A DNA stretch of 10,220 bases from assembly GCA_947628025.1 (NCBI GenBank), contig CANQYH010000094.1, positions 1 through 10,220 on the forward strand. Direction: 5' to 3'. The position numbers and the translations under genes were made by a program. Below are positions 1-7,230 of this stretch, piece after piece. Below the pieces are notes generated by a model. It saw nothing but the letters and a program-made list of their open reading frames with translations, had not been told where the DNA came from and made no database searches. The DNA comes from an uncultured Lachnospiraceae bacterium. GTDB taxonomy: Bacteria; Bacillota; Clostridia; Lachnospirales; Lachnospiraceae. Numbering within the stretch: position 1 is the first letter of the stretch; each line of letters begins with the position of its first letter.

Positions 1-75
1 CGTATTCAGACACTGCAGCATGTCGATGGCTTCCGGCCCCCGAACCTCCCCGACAATGATCCTTTCGGGACGCAT
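1..75 (-). CDS. Fragment of a CpaF/TadA-type (VirB11 family) secretion ATPase
   Basis: Read on the minus strand from base 75 to base 1, the sequence encodes 25 residues beginning M-RPERIIVGEVRG and continuing PEAIDMLQCLNT. This closely matches the Walker B region of CpaF/TadA ATPases, where the family pattern is RPDRIIVGEVRG followed by EALDMLQAMNTGH. These cytoplasmic hexameric ATPases power Tad/Flp pilus assembly or type II/IV secretion. The fragment is out of frame with the ABC exporter upstream of it. A TGA lies immediately before its first codon in the same frame, and there is no ribosome site, so it is an internal piece of a gene and not a gene start. The rest would lie to the left of the window. 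Whether it is CpaF itself or a close VirB11 relative cannot be settled from 25 residues. Confidence 0.75.
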   Translation of the reverse strand, partial: MRPERIIVGEVRGPEAIDMLQCLNT

Positions 76-1121
76 TCATTGTTGACCTTATCGCTCTTGC
101 GTCCCTGCATCCGGTACCTGCGCCTGACATGGTTCCGGAACGCCGCCGACAGCGTGACCGAGACCGGCACGAAAAGGAACGCCAAAAGCGCCAGCTTCCA
201 GTTCAGCACCAGCATATAGATCCCAACGCAGGGGAACAGGATCACCACGGTAAACGCATTGCAGAACGTATCCGACACGAACTCCCGTATCCTGGACGGG
301 TCCCTGGAGATCCGGTTCATCAGCATACCCGGCGAGCGGTCCCCGATATAGGACAGAGACAATATCTGCAGCTTCTCAAACAATTTCTGCCGCTGGTCGT
401 TGGCCACCCTGGCCCCCAGCTTCGCGCACTGGTAATTCTTGACCACATTGGCCAGGACGCCGCCGAAACCCAGCAGAAACATCAGCGCGATGCAGAAGAC
501 CGCCTGCTCCGGCCGCCGCTCCGGCGCCGTCAGCACATCGTCCACCAGGCGTCTCTGCACCGCGGGACTGATCACCGAGATCAGGCTGGAAACCAGCATC
601 AGCGCAAGGATCGCCATGGTCTTCTTCCAGTATGTTTTAAGCAGGCCGGCAAAAAAGCTGATAAAGCCGCCCTTTCGGCCCTCGCAGTAGGGGCAGGTCT
701 TCGTCCCCCGCAGCACCCGGCCGCAGACGGGGCAGGTCTTCTCGTATTCGCGGCTGACCACCCGGCGGCTGCTCTTCTCCTTCAGCAGCTGCACGGCCCG
801 GTCCATGTAAAAATACCGGACCATATGCTTCCCGGAAAACCGGCCCCACAGCTGTTCCAGGCCGTCCTGCACCACGATCAGGACCCCGCCCCCGATCATG
901 GACTCGCCGAAGACGCGTCCGCACCGCTCCAGCTCCAGCTCGTGGGTGCGCGCTCCCTGCTCCAGGGTCAGGATACGGCGGTCCGTGATCACCGTATAGC
1001 CGTTTTCCTGAAAATCTCCGTCCACGGTCAGATCCAGCGGAAGACAGTAGCAGATCTCTTCCCCGTCCGCCAGCCCGCAGAGCTGCAGATTTTCGTCCGA
1101 TAGTGAAAATTTCAGGTTCAC
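6..1121 (-). CDS. ABC exporter with PH-like and zinc-ribbon N-terminus, truncated in the membrane domain
   Basis: The open frame has 371 codons, of which only about the first 348 look native. It starts at GTG (1119-1121), chosen because AGGAGG lies 6 bases upstream. Residues about 15-115 resemble a bacterial PH-like fold (TDRRILTL strand, then alternating strands). C130, C133, C143 and C146 form a CX2C-X9-CX2C zinc ribbon. Residues about 152-335 are the start of a type-1 ABC exporter membrane domain (SPAVQRRLVDDVL, later SYIGDRSPGMLMNRISRD). After KVNN (345-348), where exporters normally continue with a (x)LQD-SGxRVVK-like segment, the frame runs about 23 unrelated residues to a stop at base 6. 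The whole ATPase domain is missing. It is the third gene of the operon, 13 bases after the DUF1854 gene, and a probable heterodimer partner of the complete exporter. As it stands it cannot be an active transporter. The cause is the junction with CpaF-like sequence near base 75. Confidence 0.85.
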   Translation of the reverse strand: MNLKFSLSDENLQLCGLADGEEICYCLPLDLTVDGDFQENGYTVITDRRILTLEQGARTHELELERCGRVFGESMIGGGVLIVVQDGLEQLWGRFSGKHMVRYFYMDRAVQLLKEKSSRRVVSREYEKTCPVCGRVLRGTKTCPYCEGRKGGFISFFAGLLKTYWKKTMAILALMLVSSLISVISPAVQRRLVDDVLTAPERRPEQAVFCIALMFLLGFGGVLANVVKNYQCAKLGARVANDQRQKLFEKLQILSLSYIGDRSPGMLMNRISRDPSRIREFVSDTFCNAFTVVILFPCVGIYMLVLNWKLALLAFLFVPVSVTLSAAFRNHVRRRYRMQGRKSDKVNNECVPKGSLSGRFGGRKPSTCCSV

Positions 1122-1127
1122 TTCTTT

Positions 1128-1133
1128 CCTCCT
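1128..1133 (-). promoter_or_regulatory. Ribosome binding site fixing the GTG start at 1121
   Basis: A perfect AGGAGG sits 6 bases before the GTG codon. It lies between the stop of the DUF1854 gene (TGA, 1135-1137) and the next start. This supports the GTG start and coupled translation of the two genes. Confidence 0.85.
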
Positions 1134-1134
1134 G

Positions 1135-1692
1135 TCAAATGAACAGATCCAGCTTTTTCCGCTCCCTGGCGGTCAGCTTCTCCAGATCCGGGATCTCAAA
1201 ACGGTTCTCATCGATATCCATCACCAGGATACGCACGTCGGAGAGATGGACAATGGAATTGCCTCCCATCCGCACCGTGAACCGGCAGGGCCCGTGATCG
1301 GTCATGACCTCCCAGTAGGAATGGCCGAATTCGTCGCGGATGCTCAGGATCTTCGTGATCACCGGCGTAAAATACCTCAGATCCAGCTGTTCCCGCAGCA
1401 TCTGCCCCGTCTCCTCGTCAAAATCCGCCATATCCTTTATGATCCCGATCTCCTTGGAATGTTCGTCCGTCGTCCGGATCGACAGGTATTTTTCCTTTTC
1501 CTGGAACGGGAACATCCGGGCCGCCAGGATCCGGGAGTACGACTCTCCCTCCGTCTCCAGGCTCAAAAACCCGCCGCCGGTCCTCTGAAAGACCGCGTTG
1601 TCTTTCGTCAAAAACCGGGGCCGCAGGACCTCCTCCGATTCCTGCTCCATCTGTTCCAGAGAAAAATCCTCCTGCTGTTTCTTTGCCATCAT
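1135..1692 (-). CDS. DUF1854 family protein, accessory to ABC exporters
   Basis: A soluble 185-residue protein with no signal peptide or membrane segment. From about residue 57 to the end it follows the DUF1854 pattern: an AARMFPFQ segment, then a strand containing EIGIIKDMADF, the E-x-L-x-x-R-Y-F-x-P helix (about 101-110), a WEVMTDHGPCRFTV strand (127-140), and a C-terminal IPDLEKL...RKKLDLFI segment. The first ~25 residues are Glu/Gln-rich and probably disordered. Its ATG shares one base with the TGA of the upstream exporter, and AGGAG (1700-1704) lies 7 bases before it, so translation is coupled. DUF1854 proteins are known next to ABC transporters; in some Betaproteobacteria the pair is annotated as associated with cyanophycin metabolism. 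The biochemical role is unknown, and nothing about cyanophycin is visible here. The position between two exporter genes suggests a cytosolic partner or regulator of the transporter. Confidence 0.85.
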   Translation of the reverse strand: MMAKKQQEDFSLEQMEQESEEVLRPRFLTKDNAVFQRTGGGFLSLETEGESYSRILAARMFPFQEKEKYLSIRTTDEHSKEIGIIKDMADFDEETGQMLREQLDLRYFTPVITKILSIRDEFGHSYWEVMTDHGPCRFTVRMGGNSIVHLSDVRILVMDIDENRFEIPDLEKLTARERKKLDLFI

Positions 1693-4031
1693 CAGTCCAC
1701 TCCTCTCATTGCCAGGGCCCTGGTCTGCAGCTCCAAAAGTTTATAGAAAATGCCCTGCTGCTCTTTCAAATGCTCATGGGTCCCCTGCTCCGCGATCACG
1801 CCGTGATCGATCACGTACAGATAGTCCGCGTCCCGCAGCGTAGAAAGACGGTGGGCGATGGAGATCGTCGTCCGTCCTTTCACCAGATACTGCAGAGACT
1901 TCTGGATCATCCGCTCCGTCTCCGTATCCACCGAAGCGGTCGCCTCATCCAGGATCAGGATCTTCGGATCGGCCAGGATCGCCCTGGCGATGGAAAGCCG
2001 CTGCTTCTCGCCGCCGGACAGGCCTTTCCCCGAAGCGCCGATCATCGTATCGTATCCGTCGGGCATCCGCATGATAAATTCATGGGCTCCCGCCAGCTTG
2101 GCCGCCTCCACGATCTCCCAGAGGGATGCGCCGGGGTTGGAATAGGCGATATTCTGCATCACCGTCCCGCTGAAGATGTAGGTCTCCTGGGACACCAGCG
2201 CCACACTCCTCCGCAGATCGGAGAACGCCAGATCGCGGATATCGACGCCGTCCAGCAGGATCCGCCCCTCCTGCGGATCGTAAAGCCGGGAGATCAGGTT
2301 CACCAGCGTGGACTTGCCCGCGCCGGAACGCCCCACCAGGCCGATCATCTGCCCCGCGGGGATCGTCAGGCTCACGTTTTTCAGGACCGCGCGGTTCACC
2401 TCATAGCCGAACGTCACATGCTCCAGCCGCAGCTCCCCGCGGATCCGGTCCAGATGCACGGGCTTTTCCGCCTCCTGCACCTCCGGCACGGCGTCCATGA
2501 TCTCAAACATACGCTGGGCGCTGTTTAAACTGTCCGCCATCCGGTGAGAAATGTTGGCCAGGAAACGCATCGGCCCCTGCAGCTGGCTCACATAACCGGC
2601 GAACGTGATCAAAAGACCCAGATCCATGTTTCCGCCGCCGAAGATAAAATAAACGCCCAAAGCCCACACGGCGCAGGTAGCCAGCTCCTGGGCCCCGCCG
2701 TAGAAAAGCTGAAAATAATTCTGCCAGTAGGAAATGGATACCTCTCCCCGCTCCAGCCGGTCGCTGTAGGCGGCGAAGCGTTTCGATTCCCGGCTCTCCT
2801 GGCCAAAGGCCTTCACGACCCTGGCCCCGGTCAGGTTATCGCTGACGCAGCTGTTTAGGGAACGCTCCGCCCGGTGGCGCTTGCCGAACATGACCCAGAC
2901 CCGCGGCTGCAGGATCAGGCTGACCGCCACCAGAAGCGGCAGCAGCACCACGGTCATCACCGTCATCTGCCAGTTTAGGGACCACATGACGATGACCGTA
3001 AAGGTGATCGTAAACAAATGCACCAGCACATAGGGGGCCTGGTCCACGAAGAAGCCGCTGACGCGGTCGGCGTCGCTTAAAACGCGGGTCATCAGGCCGC
3101 CGGTCTGGCGGCTGCGGTAGAACCCGATGGACAGCTTCCCCATCATGGAGAAAATGTCCTTTTTCATATCGCGCACCACCTGGACCACCATCCGCGAGGA
3201 ACAGACGCCCTGCAGCACCTGGGCCAGCAAAAGCGTCAGCTTCGTCAGGAACATCGTCAGCACCAAAAGCAGCAGCGCCAGCGCAAATTTCCCCTCGCCC
3301 AGCCCGATCTGGCGCAAAAACGCCGGGTCTTTCGCCAGAATCCGGTCGTAGAGGACGGCCCCGTTCAGGTACGGCCATACGAGGTTCAACGCGCCCGTCG
3401 CCACGATGCAGAGCATCATCACCAGCGCCAGGGGCCAGTACGGTTTAAAATATTTCAGGATCCGCAAAAAGATCGAGGTTTTATTCTCACAGTGGGGGCA
3501 GACTTTCCGCCGCGGATCCGGATACATCCGGCCGCATTTAGGACAATATTCCTCCTCCGGCTCCGTCATCGGCTTCACCGTCCCGTCTTTCGTCCAGGAT
3601 TCCATGGCCCGGACGAAATCCACGACCCGGCGCTTGCGGAAATTGGAACAGCCGGCCAGCGGCATCTCCATCCCGCCCACGCGGCCCACGATCAGATTGC
3701 AGCCGATGCAGTCCTCGACCCAGACGCTCTCCACCTGTCCCGCGTCAAACATCCGCAGGACCCATGCGCCGTCCGCGGGCTCCTGTTCCCCGAAGCCCCG
3801 GAAACTGCGCGTCCTGCGGTTGTCCGGGGGCAGCAGCGCCACGATCAGCCTGTCTTTCGTCAAAAGCAGATATCCGTCGGCGTACTCTCCCGCCGTGTCC
3901 ATATCCACCTCCGTCCGGCACAGGATCTCTTCCCTGACGCCGGAGTCTCTGAGCTTTGCTTTCAGCGCCTCCGGGATATCCCTGTTTTTTCTCTGTCTTT
4001 CTTTTTCTTTCATAACGATCTTACACTCCAC
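1692..4031 (-). CDS. ABC exporter (membrane and ATPase domains fused) with PH-like and zinc-ribbon N-terminus
   Basis: A 779-residue protein, about 200 longer than the usual ~580-residue half-exporter because of a cytosolic N-terminal extension. Residues about 33-145 look like a bacterial PH-like domain (GYLLLTKDRLIVALLP, then short strands). They include a CIGC pair at 108-111. C163, C166, C178 and C181 form a CX2C-X11-CX2C zinc ribbon. The exporter membrane domain covers about 190-500 (six helices; FYRSRQTGGLMTRVLSDAD, LTGARVVKAFGQE). The ATPase domain covers about 533-770 and is intact: Walker A GRSGAGKST (567-575), Q-loop Q615, signature LSGGE (671-675), Walker B ILILDE (691-696), H-loop H727. 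It should export a substrate using ATP, as a homodimer or with the downstream exporter; the substrate is unknown. The GTG start (4029-4031) has GGGA 7 bases upstream. An ATG six codons later (4013) is a possible alternative. First gene of the operon. Confidence 0.93.
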   Translation of the reverse strand: MECKIVMKEKERQRKNRDIPEALKAKLRDSGVREEILCRTEVDMDTAGEYADGYLLLTKDRLIVALLPPDNRRTRSFRGFGEQEPADGAWVLRMFDAGQVESVWVEDCIGCNLIVGRVGGMEMPLAGCSNFRKRRVVDFVRAMESWTKDGTVKPMTEPEEEYCPKCGRMYPDPRRKVCPHCENKTSIFLRILKYFKPYWPLALVMMLCIVATGALNLVWPYLNGAVLYDRILAKDPAFLRQIGLGEGKFALALLLLVLTMFLTKLTLLLAQVLQGVCSSRMVVQVVRDMKKDIFSMMGKLSIGFYRSRQTGGLMTRVLSDADRVSGFFVDQAPYVLVHLFTITFTVIVMWSLNWQMTVMTVVLLPLLVAVSLILQPRVWVMFGKRHRAERSLNSCVSDNLTGARVVKAFGQESRESKRFAAYSDRLERGEVSISYWQNYFQLFYGGAQELATCAVWALGVYFIFGGGNMDLGLLITFAGYVSQLQGPMRFLANISHRMADSLNSAQRMFEIMDAVPEVQEAEKPVHLDRIRGELRLEHVTFGYEVNRAVLKNVSLTIPAGQMIGLVGRSGAGKSTLVNLISRLYDPQEGRILLDGVDIRDLAFSDLRRSVALVSQETYIFSGTVMQNIAYSNPGASLWEIVEAAKLAGAHEFIMRMPDGYDTMIGASGKGLSGGEKQRLSIARAILADPKILILDEATASVDTETERMIQKSLQYLVKGRTTISIAHRLSTLRDADYLYVIDHGVIAEQGTHEHLKEQQGIFYKLLELQTRALAMRGVD

Positions 4032-4183
4032 TCCCGCATCCCGATCCTATCGCCCGTCCTCGATCCAGATCCCGCTGCCGCCGAAGCGATAGCAGACGCG
4101 CCGATCCGTTCTTCATAAAACCACTTCGCTTTCTAACCGGCCGCCCCTCAGAATCAGAGGCTGTTTCGCCGAAATCGGACTTC

Positions 4184-4212
4184 ATTCTATCATATTTTTG
4201 GCCAGGGTGCAA
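4184..4212 (-). promoter_or_regulatory. Promoter of the ABC/DUF1854 operon
   Basis: On the minus strand, TTGCAC (4207-4212), a 17-base spacer and TAGAAT (4184-4189), with TG one base before the -10 (extended -10). Transcription would start near 4177. That leaves a GC-rich leader of about 146 bases before the GTG at 4031. I found no recognised riboswitch or strong hairpin in the leader. The -35 lies just past the terminator of the neighbouring surface-protein gene, so this operon is a separate unit. Confidence 0.7.
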
Positions 4213-4217
4213 CCCGC

Positions 4218-4265
4218 AAAAATAAAGAAAGGACCACAGGCAATGACTTGCATGCCTGCGGTCCT
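4218..4265 (-). terminator. Intrinsic terminator of the surface-protein gene
   Basis: The arms 4230-4242 and 4253-4265 form a 13-bp stem with one G-T pair around a 10-base loop. On the minus strand it is followed by a T-rich tail (TTTCTTTATTTT, 4218-4229). It begins about 20 bases after the stop codon at 4287-4289. Confidence 0.9.
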
Positions 4266-4286
4266 GACGAACTATTCATCAAATGA

Positions 4287-7166
4287 TCAATACACTTTTG
4301 CTCCGTCCGCTCCTACGAAATGTCCGTCGGGAGTCATCTCATTGCGGAACAAACGTCCTCTCGTGCCGTCAGAATTGGGATTGAAGTAATATTCTTTTCC
4401 GTCGATCACAACCCAGCCGGTCATCATCTTGCCTTTTGTTCCGTCGGACAGCGGATTCATATAGTAAACGCATCCGTCCGCCGGATCTGTGTACCATCCG
4501 GTGATCAGATGGCCCGTCTCATCAAAACGGAACCAATCGTACGCTTCCACACCGGCCTCCGTATTCGCATACGGATTGTAGATCGCCGCCCAGCGGTTGG
4601 TATAAACCTCGCCGTCGCCGTCGCTGAACGTCCAGTTGCCGCTCTCATCTGCGGTCCAGCTGCCTACTTCTACATACTCCGGCAGGGTCTCCAGAACTTC
4701 CGCGCTCAGCTGCTGATCTGCGGGTACCACCGCGCTGACTGCGGGAGCCGTCTCCGTCGTGGTGCTCTTGCTGGAACTGCTGCTCTTAGAACTTCCGCCC
4801 CCGCTGCTTCTGGAACTTCCTCCGCCGCCTCCGCTGCTTCTGGAGCTTCCTCCGCCGCCTCCGCTGCTTCTGGAACTGCCTCCGCCGCTGCTGGAACTGC
4901 TTTCAGATGGAGCGCTGGTTTCCGGCGCGGTCTGCGTCTCGGGCTGCGTTTCAGGCTCTGTCTCCGCCTCTGTTTCAGGCTGTGTCTCCGGTTCCGTCTC
5001 GGGCTCTGTTTCAGGCTCTGTCTTTGTTTCGGGTTCCGGCTGGCTTTCCGACTCCGCTTTCGTTTCCGTCTGCGGCTGGCTCTCCGGTTCCGCTTCCGTC
5101 TCCGCCTGTGACTGGCTCTCCGGTTCCGCTTCCGTCTCCGCCTGTGACTGGCTCTCTGGTTTCGCTTCCGTCTCCGGCTGGCTCTCCGGCTCTGCTTCCG
5201 TCTCCGCCTGCGGCCGGCTCTCCGGCTCCGCTTCCGTCTCCGGCTGGCTCTCCGGCTCTGCTTCCGTCTCCGGTACCGCTTCTGTCTCCGGCTCTGCCGC
5301 GCTGTCTTTTTTCTGCTCCAGCTTCGGAAGCTCAATAATCTTGTTTTCTTCCTGCTCAACCGCTCCGCAGACCCTGCACTTACGCTCGCGGCTTTCTTCC
5401 GTCACGCCGTCGTCGGTCTTTTTCGTCACTCTCCACTTCGTCCAGTCGGTCCAGTCATGCAGGCTCGGATCCGCCGGGATCACCGTGCTGTCTTTCGTGA
5501 CATCGCACAGCGCGCAATGGTAAGACTGGCTGCCCGCTTCCATACAGGTCGGAGCCTTATCCACGGTCGGCGTTTCTTCCCACTGATGGATCGCGCCGGC
5601 CGCATCCATGCGGGTCTCGCTGTAGCCGCATACGCTGCACACATGCGTCGTCACAGTGCCTCCGCAGCTGCGCACTTCATGGTACTGTCCCCACGTATGC
5701 CCGGTCGCCGCCTTGGTAACGGTCCTTTCCGTATATCCGCAGACCGTACATACTTTCTCCTTGTAGCCGTCTTCCGTACAGGTAGCCGGTACCGTCGCGG
5801 AAGTGAACGTATGGCTGGTCTTGGGCGTCTGCTTCTGGTACGTAACATTCCGTCCGCAGTAATAGCAGTAATAAAGGACCGTGCCCTCTTTCTCGCAGCT
5901 GGGCTGAATGGTAACTTTTCCATCGTACCACTCGTGGCCCACGGTGATCTGCTTGGACGCCGACGCCTTATAGCCTCCATGGTCTGTGACAGTCACTGTG
6001 ATCGTCACCGTAACCGGCTCCGTTTTGCCCTTGCCGTCGTAGGTCCTGATCTTCGCGGTCCGCTCCGAACCGCTCTCTGCCGGATCGATACTAATGATAT
6101 CCGGTCTGTCCGTTTCCCACTCTACCTTAGCCAGACTCACGGTAGAACTCTTTCCATTTTCATCTTTCGGATAGCACTCTACCGTCAGCGTCGACTGATA
6201 ATCCATTTTATCTCTTGATTTTTTATCATCGTAAGCGCCGATCGTGACCGTCTCAACCGGCTCGCCGCCTTCCCAGATCGCGTAGAGCGTCACGTTCTCT
6301 TTCTCGATTGGCAGCTGTTCGTCCCCTGCGATATAGGTATAATCCGGCTTCAGCACCACTTCACCGTCTTTTTGGGTACTCCATCCCAAGAACTCGCGGC
6401 CATTCCAACTTCTTCTGGTTCCCAGATCAGGAGCAAAGAATACCGCTCCGTACGACACATAGGATTCGAGATATGCCGAATTGCTGTTCTGCCAGCCGTT
6501 CATCTTCATGGTAATATGGATTTTCTCCGGCTTATACTCTGCGTAAAGTTCTGTTACATCTTCCGGAAGTTTATCGCCCGCTTCCACTATTGCGCTGTTT
6601 TTCGGATGGTAAATATACCAACTGTGGTGAAGTTCCGTAATATCATCAATATCAATATCTTCAACTGGTATACCCGCCTGTTTCAGCTCATCCTCAATTT
6701 TTCCTCTAATCTTAGAGCTTTTCGTAAGATCATCAAAAACAAAAGACTGATTATTCACATGCGGATCCCCGCCATCCAGGAATACTTCTTTTACTTCTCC
6801 CGTGCGCCACCCTACGAATGTCCAGCCGTAACGTGTTGGAACAGGCAGTTCAGGCAAAGTACCGTCCTGATACAGAGTCACCGTGTCACTGCCGCTCAGA
6901 GATTCTTCTCCCGCATGCAGCGTAATCGTAACCGTTCCTTTCTCTTTCTCCGGCTCCGTTTCCGAGGGAGTCGATTTCGGGACCAGTTTCATTTCCTCCA
7001 GGTTCGGACCGGCTGATCTGGGGACTTCGTCATCTCCGATCTGCTCCGTCTCTACGGCCGCTTTCCTGTTCGAGGCCGCACATCCTCCGGCCAGACCTAC
7101 TGCGCAGACCGCAGTCAACAGCATACCAGCCAGGAGTACTGTCTTTTTCTGCATTGATTTCTTCAT
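4287..7166 (-). CDS. Large multidomain cell-surface protein (InlB-type repeats, Cys-X2-Cys repeats, cell-wall-binding C-terminus)
   Basis: 959 residues. The ATG has AAGGAG 9 bases upstream. Residues 1-29 are an export signal (MKKSMQKK, a hydrophobic core, then LAGGC). C29 fits a permissive lipobox, so this may be a lipoprotein. Two InlB/Flg_new-like repeats follow (about 78-125 with RYGWTFVGW, and 215-298 with REFLGWS and VTLYAIW). They are separated by an acidic, AT-richer insert (about 125-205). Residues 305-410 look like an Ig-like domain. Residues 411-602 hold five H-x-W/F...C-X8-9-CX2C units (CX2C pairs at 434, 473, 510, 551 and 597). Then come an E/T/P/Q-rich stalk (622-755), a Ser/Gly linker (755-800), and cell-wall-binding repeats (about 835-955: GNWTFSDGDG, TGWVVIDGKEYYFNP). 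The probable role is a surface adhesin or scaffold. No catalytic domain was recognised. Monocistronic, with its own terminator and two upstream promoters. Confidence 0.9.
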   Translation of the reverse strand: MKKSMQKKTVLLAGMLLTAVCAVGLAGGCAASNRKAAVETEQIGDDEVPRSAGPNLEEMKLVPKSTPSETEPEKEKGTVTITLHAGEESLSGSDTVTLYQDGTLPELPVPTRYGWTFVGWRTGEVKEVFLDGGDPHVNNQSFVFDDLTKSSKIRGKIEDELKQAGIPVEDIDIDDITELHHSWYIYHPKNSAIVEAGDKLPEDVTELYAEYKPEKIHITMKMNGWQNSNSAYLESYVSYGAVFFAPDLGTRRSWNGREFLGWSTQKDGEVVLKPDYTYIAGDEQLPIEKENVTLYAIWEGGEPVETVTIGAYDDKKSRDKMDYQSTLTVECYPKDENGKSSTVSLAKVEWETDRPDIISIDPAESGSERTAKIRTYDGKGKTEPVTVTITVTVTDHGGYKASASKQITVGHEWYDGKVTIQPSCEKEGTVLYYCYYCGRNVTYQKQTPKTSHTFTSATVPATCTEDGYKEKVCTVCGYTERTVTKAATGHTWGQYHEVRSCGGTVTTHVCSVCGYSETRMDAAGAIHQWEETPTVDKAPTCMEAGSQSYHCALCDVTKDSTVIPADPSLHDWTDWTKWRVTKKTDDGVTEESRERKCRVCGAVEQEENKIIELPKLEQKKDSAAEPETEAVPETEAEPESQPETEAEPESRPQAETEAEPESQPETEAKPESQSQAETEAEPESQSQAETEAEPESQPQTETKAESESQPEPETKTEPETEPETEPETQPETEAETEPETQPETQTAPETSAPSESSSSSGGGSSRSSGGGGGSSRSSGGGGGSSRSSGGGSSKSSSSSKSTTTETAPAVSAVVPADQQLSAEVLETLPEYVEVGSWTADESGNWTFSDGDGEVYTNRWAAIYNPYANTEAGVEAYDWFRFDETGHLITGWYTDPADGCVYYMNPLSDGTKGKMMTGWVVIDGKEYYFNPNSDGTRGRLFRNEMTPDGHFVGADGAKVY
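4801..4890 (-). repeat. 30-bp tandem repeat, three copies, Ser/Gly linker
   Basis: Three adjacent 30-base units (4801-4830, 4831-4860, 4861-4890) begin ccgctgcttctgga on the plus strand. The second differs from the first by one base and the third diverges at its end. They encode a GGGGGSSRSS-type linker between the acidic stalk and the cell-wall-binding domain. Copy-number changes would stay in frame. Confidence 0.9.
4902..5303 (-). repeat. Low-complexity E/T/P/Q-rich stalk-coding region
   Basis: About 134 codons of degenerate PETEAEPESQ-like units (residues about 622-755 of the surface protein). The negatively charged, proline-rich composition suggests an extended wall-spanning stalk. On the opposite strand and in other frames the repeats create long false ORFs rich in Arg or in Leu/Ser. 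Confidence 0.9.
5078..5149 (-). repeat. Perfect 36-bp tandem duplication inside the stalk
   Basis: Bases 5078-5113 and 5114-5149 are identical on my reading (unit starts ggctctccggttccgc on the plus strand). A degenerate third copy follows from 5150. The unit encodes 12 residues. Identity at silent positions points to recent duplication by slippage or recombination. Confidence 0.85.
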
Positions 7167-7230
7167 CCTTATCTCTCCTTTTGCATACTGGATTTAATTG
7201 CTGCAAATTACCTCTTTCTGATACATCCAC

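Noticed and set aside
129..1103. Plus-strand 324-codon open frame opposite the truncated exporter
   Set aside because: Rich in Gln, His, Arg and Pro, with no domain; it is the antisense of a GC-rich exporter gene with clear motifs.
1683..2528. Plus-strand 281-codon open frame opposite the exporter ATPase domain
   Set aside because: Antisense shadow; the minus strand carries all ABC ATPase motifs in this stretch.
1135..4031. Assignment of the operon to cyanophycin metabolism
   Set aside because: Based only on DUF1854 naming in other bacteria; no cyanophycin synthetase or cyanophycinase is in the window.
4021..4212. Minus-strand 63-codon frame in the leader of the exporter operon
   Set aside because: Arg/Gly-rich, it begins upstream of the predicted transcription start and has no good ribosome site; an internal ATG also lacks one. 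A leader peptide is not excluded but not supported.
4801..5303. Regularly spaced repeats that could suggest a CRISPR array
   Set aside because: The units are contiguous, in frame and coding, without unique spacers.
4706..5523. Long Arg-rich (minus) and Leu/Ser/Val-rich (plus) open frames over the repeats
   Set aside because: Produced by the tandem repeat composition of the stalk-coding region in alternative frames.
7180..7207. TTTGCA/TGCAAA inverted repeat next to the surface-protein ribosome site
   Set aside because: Only a 6-bp stem with a 16-base loop; too weak to claim as an RNA switch.
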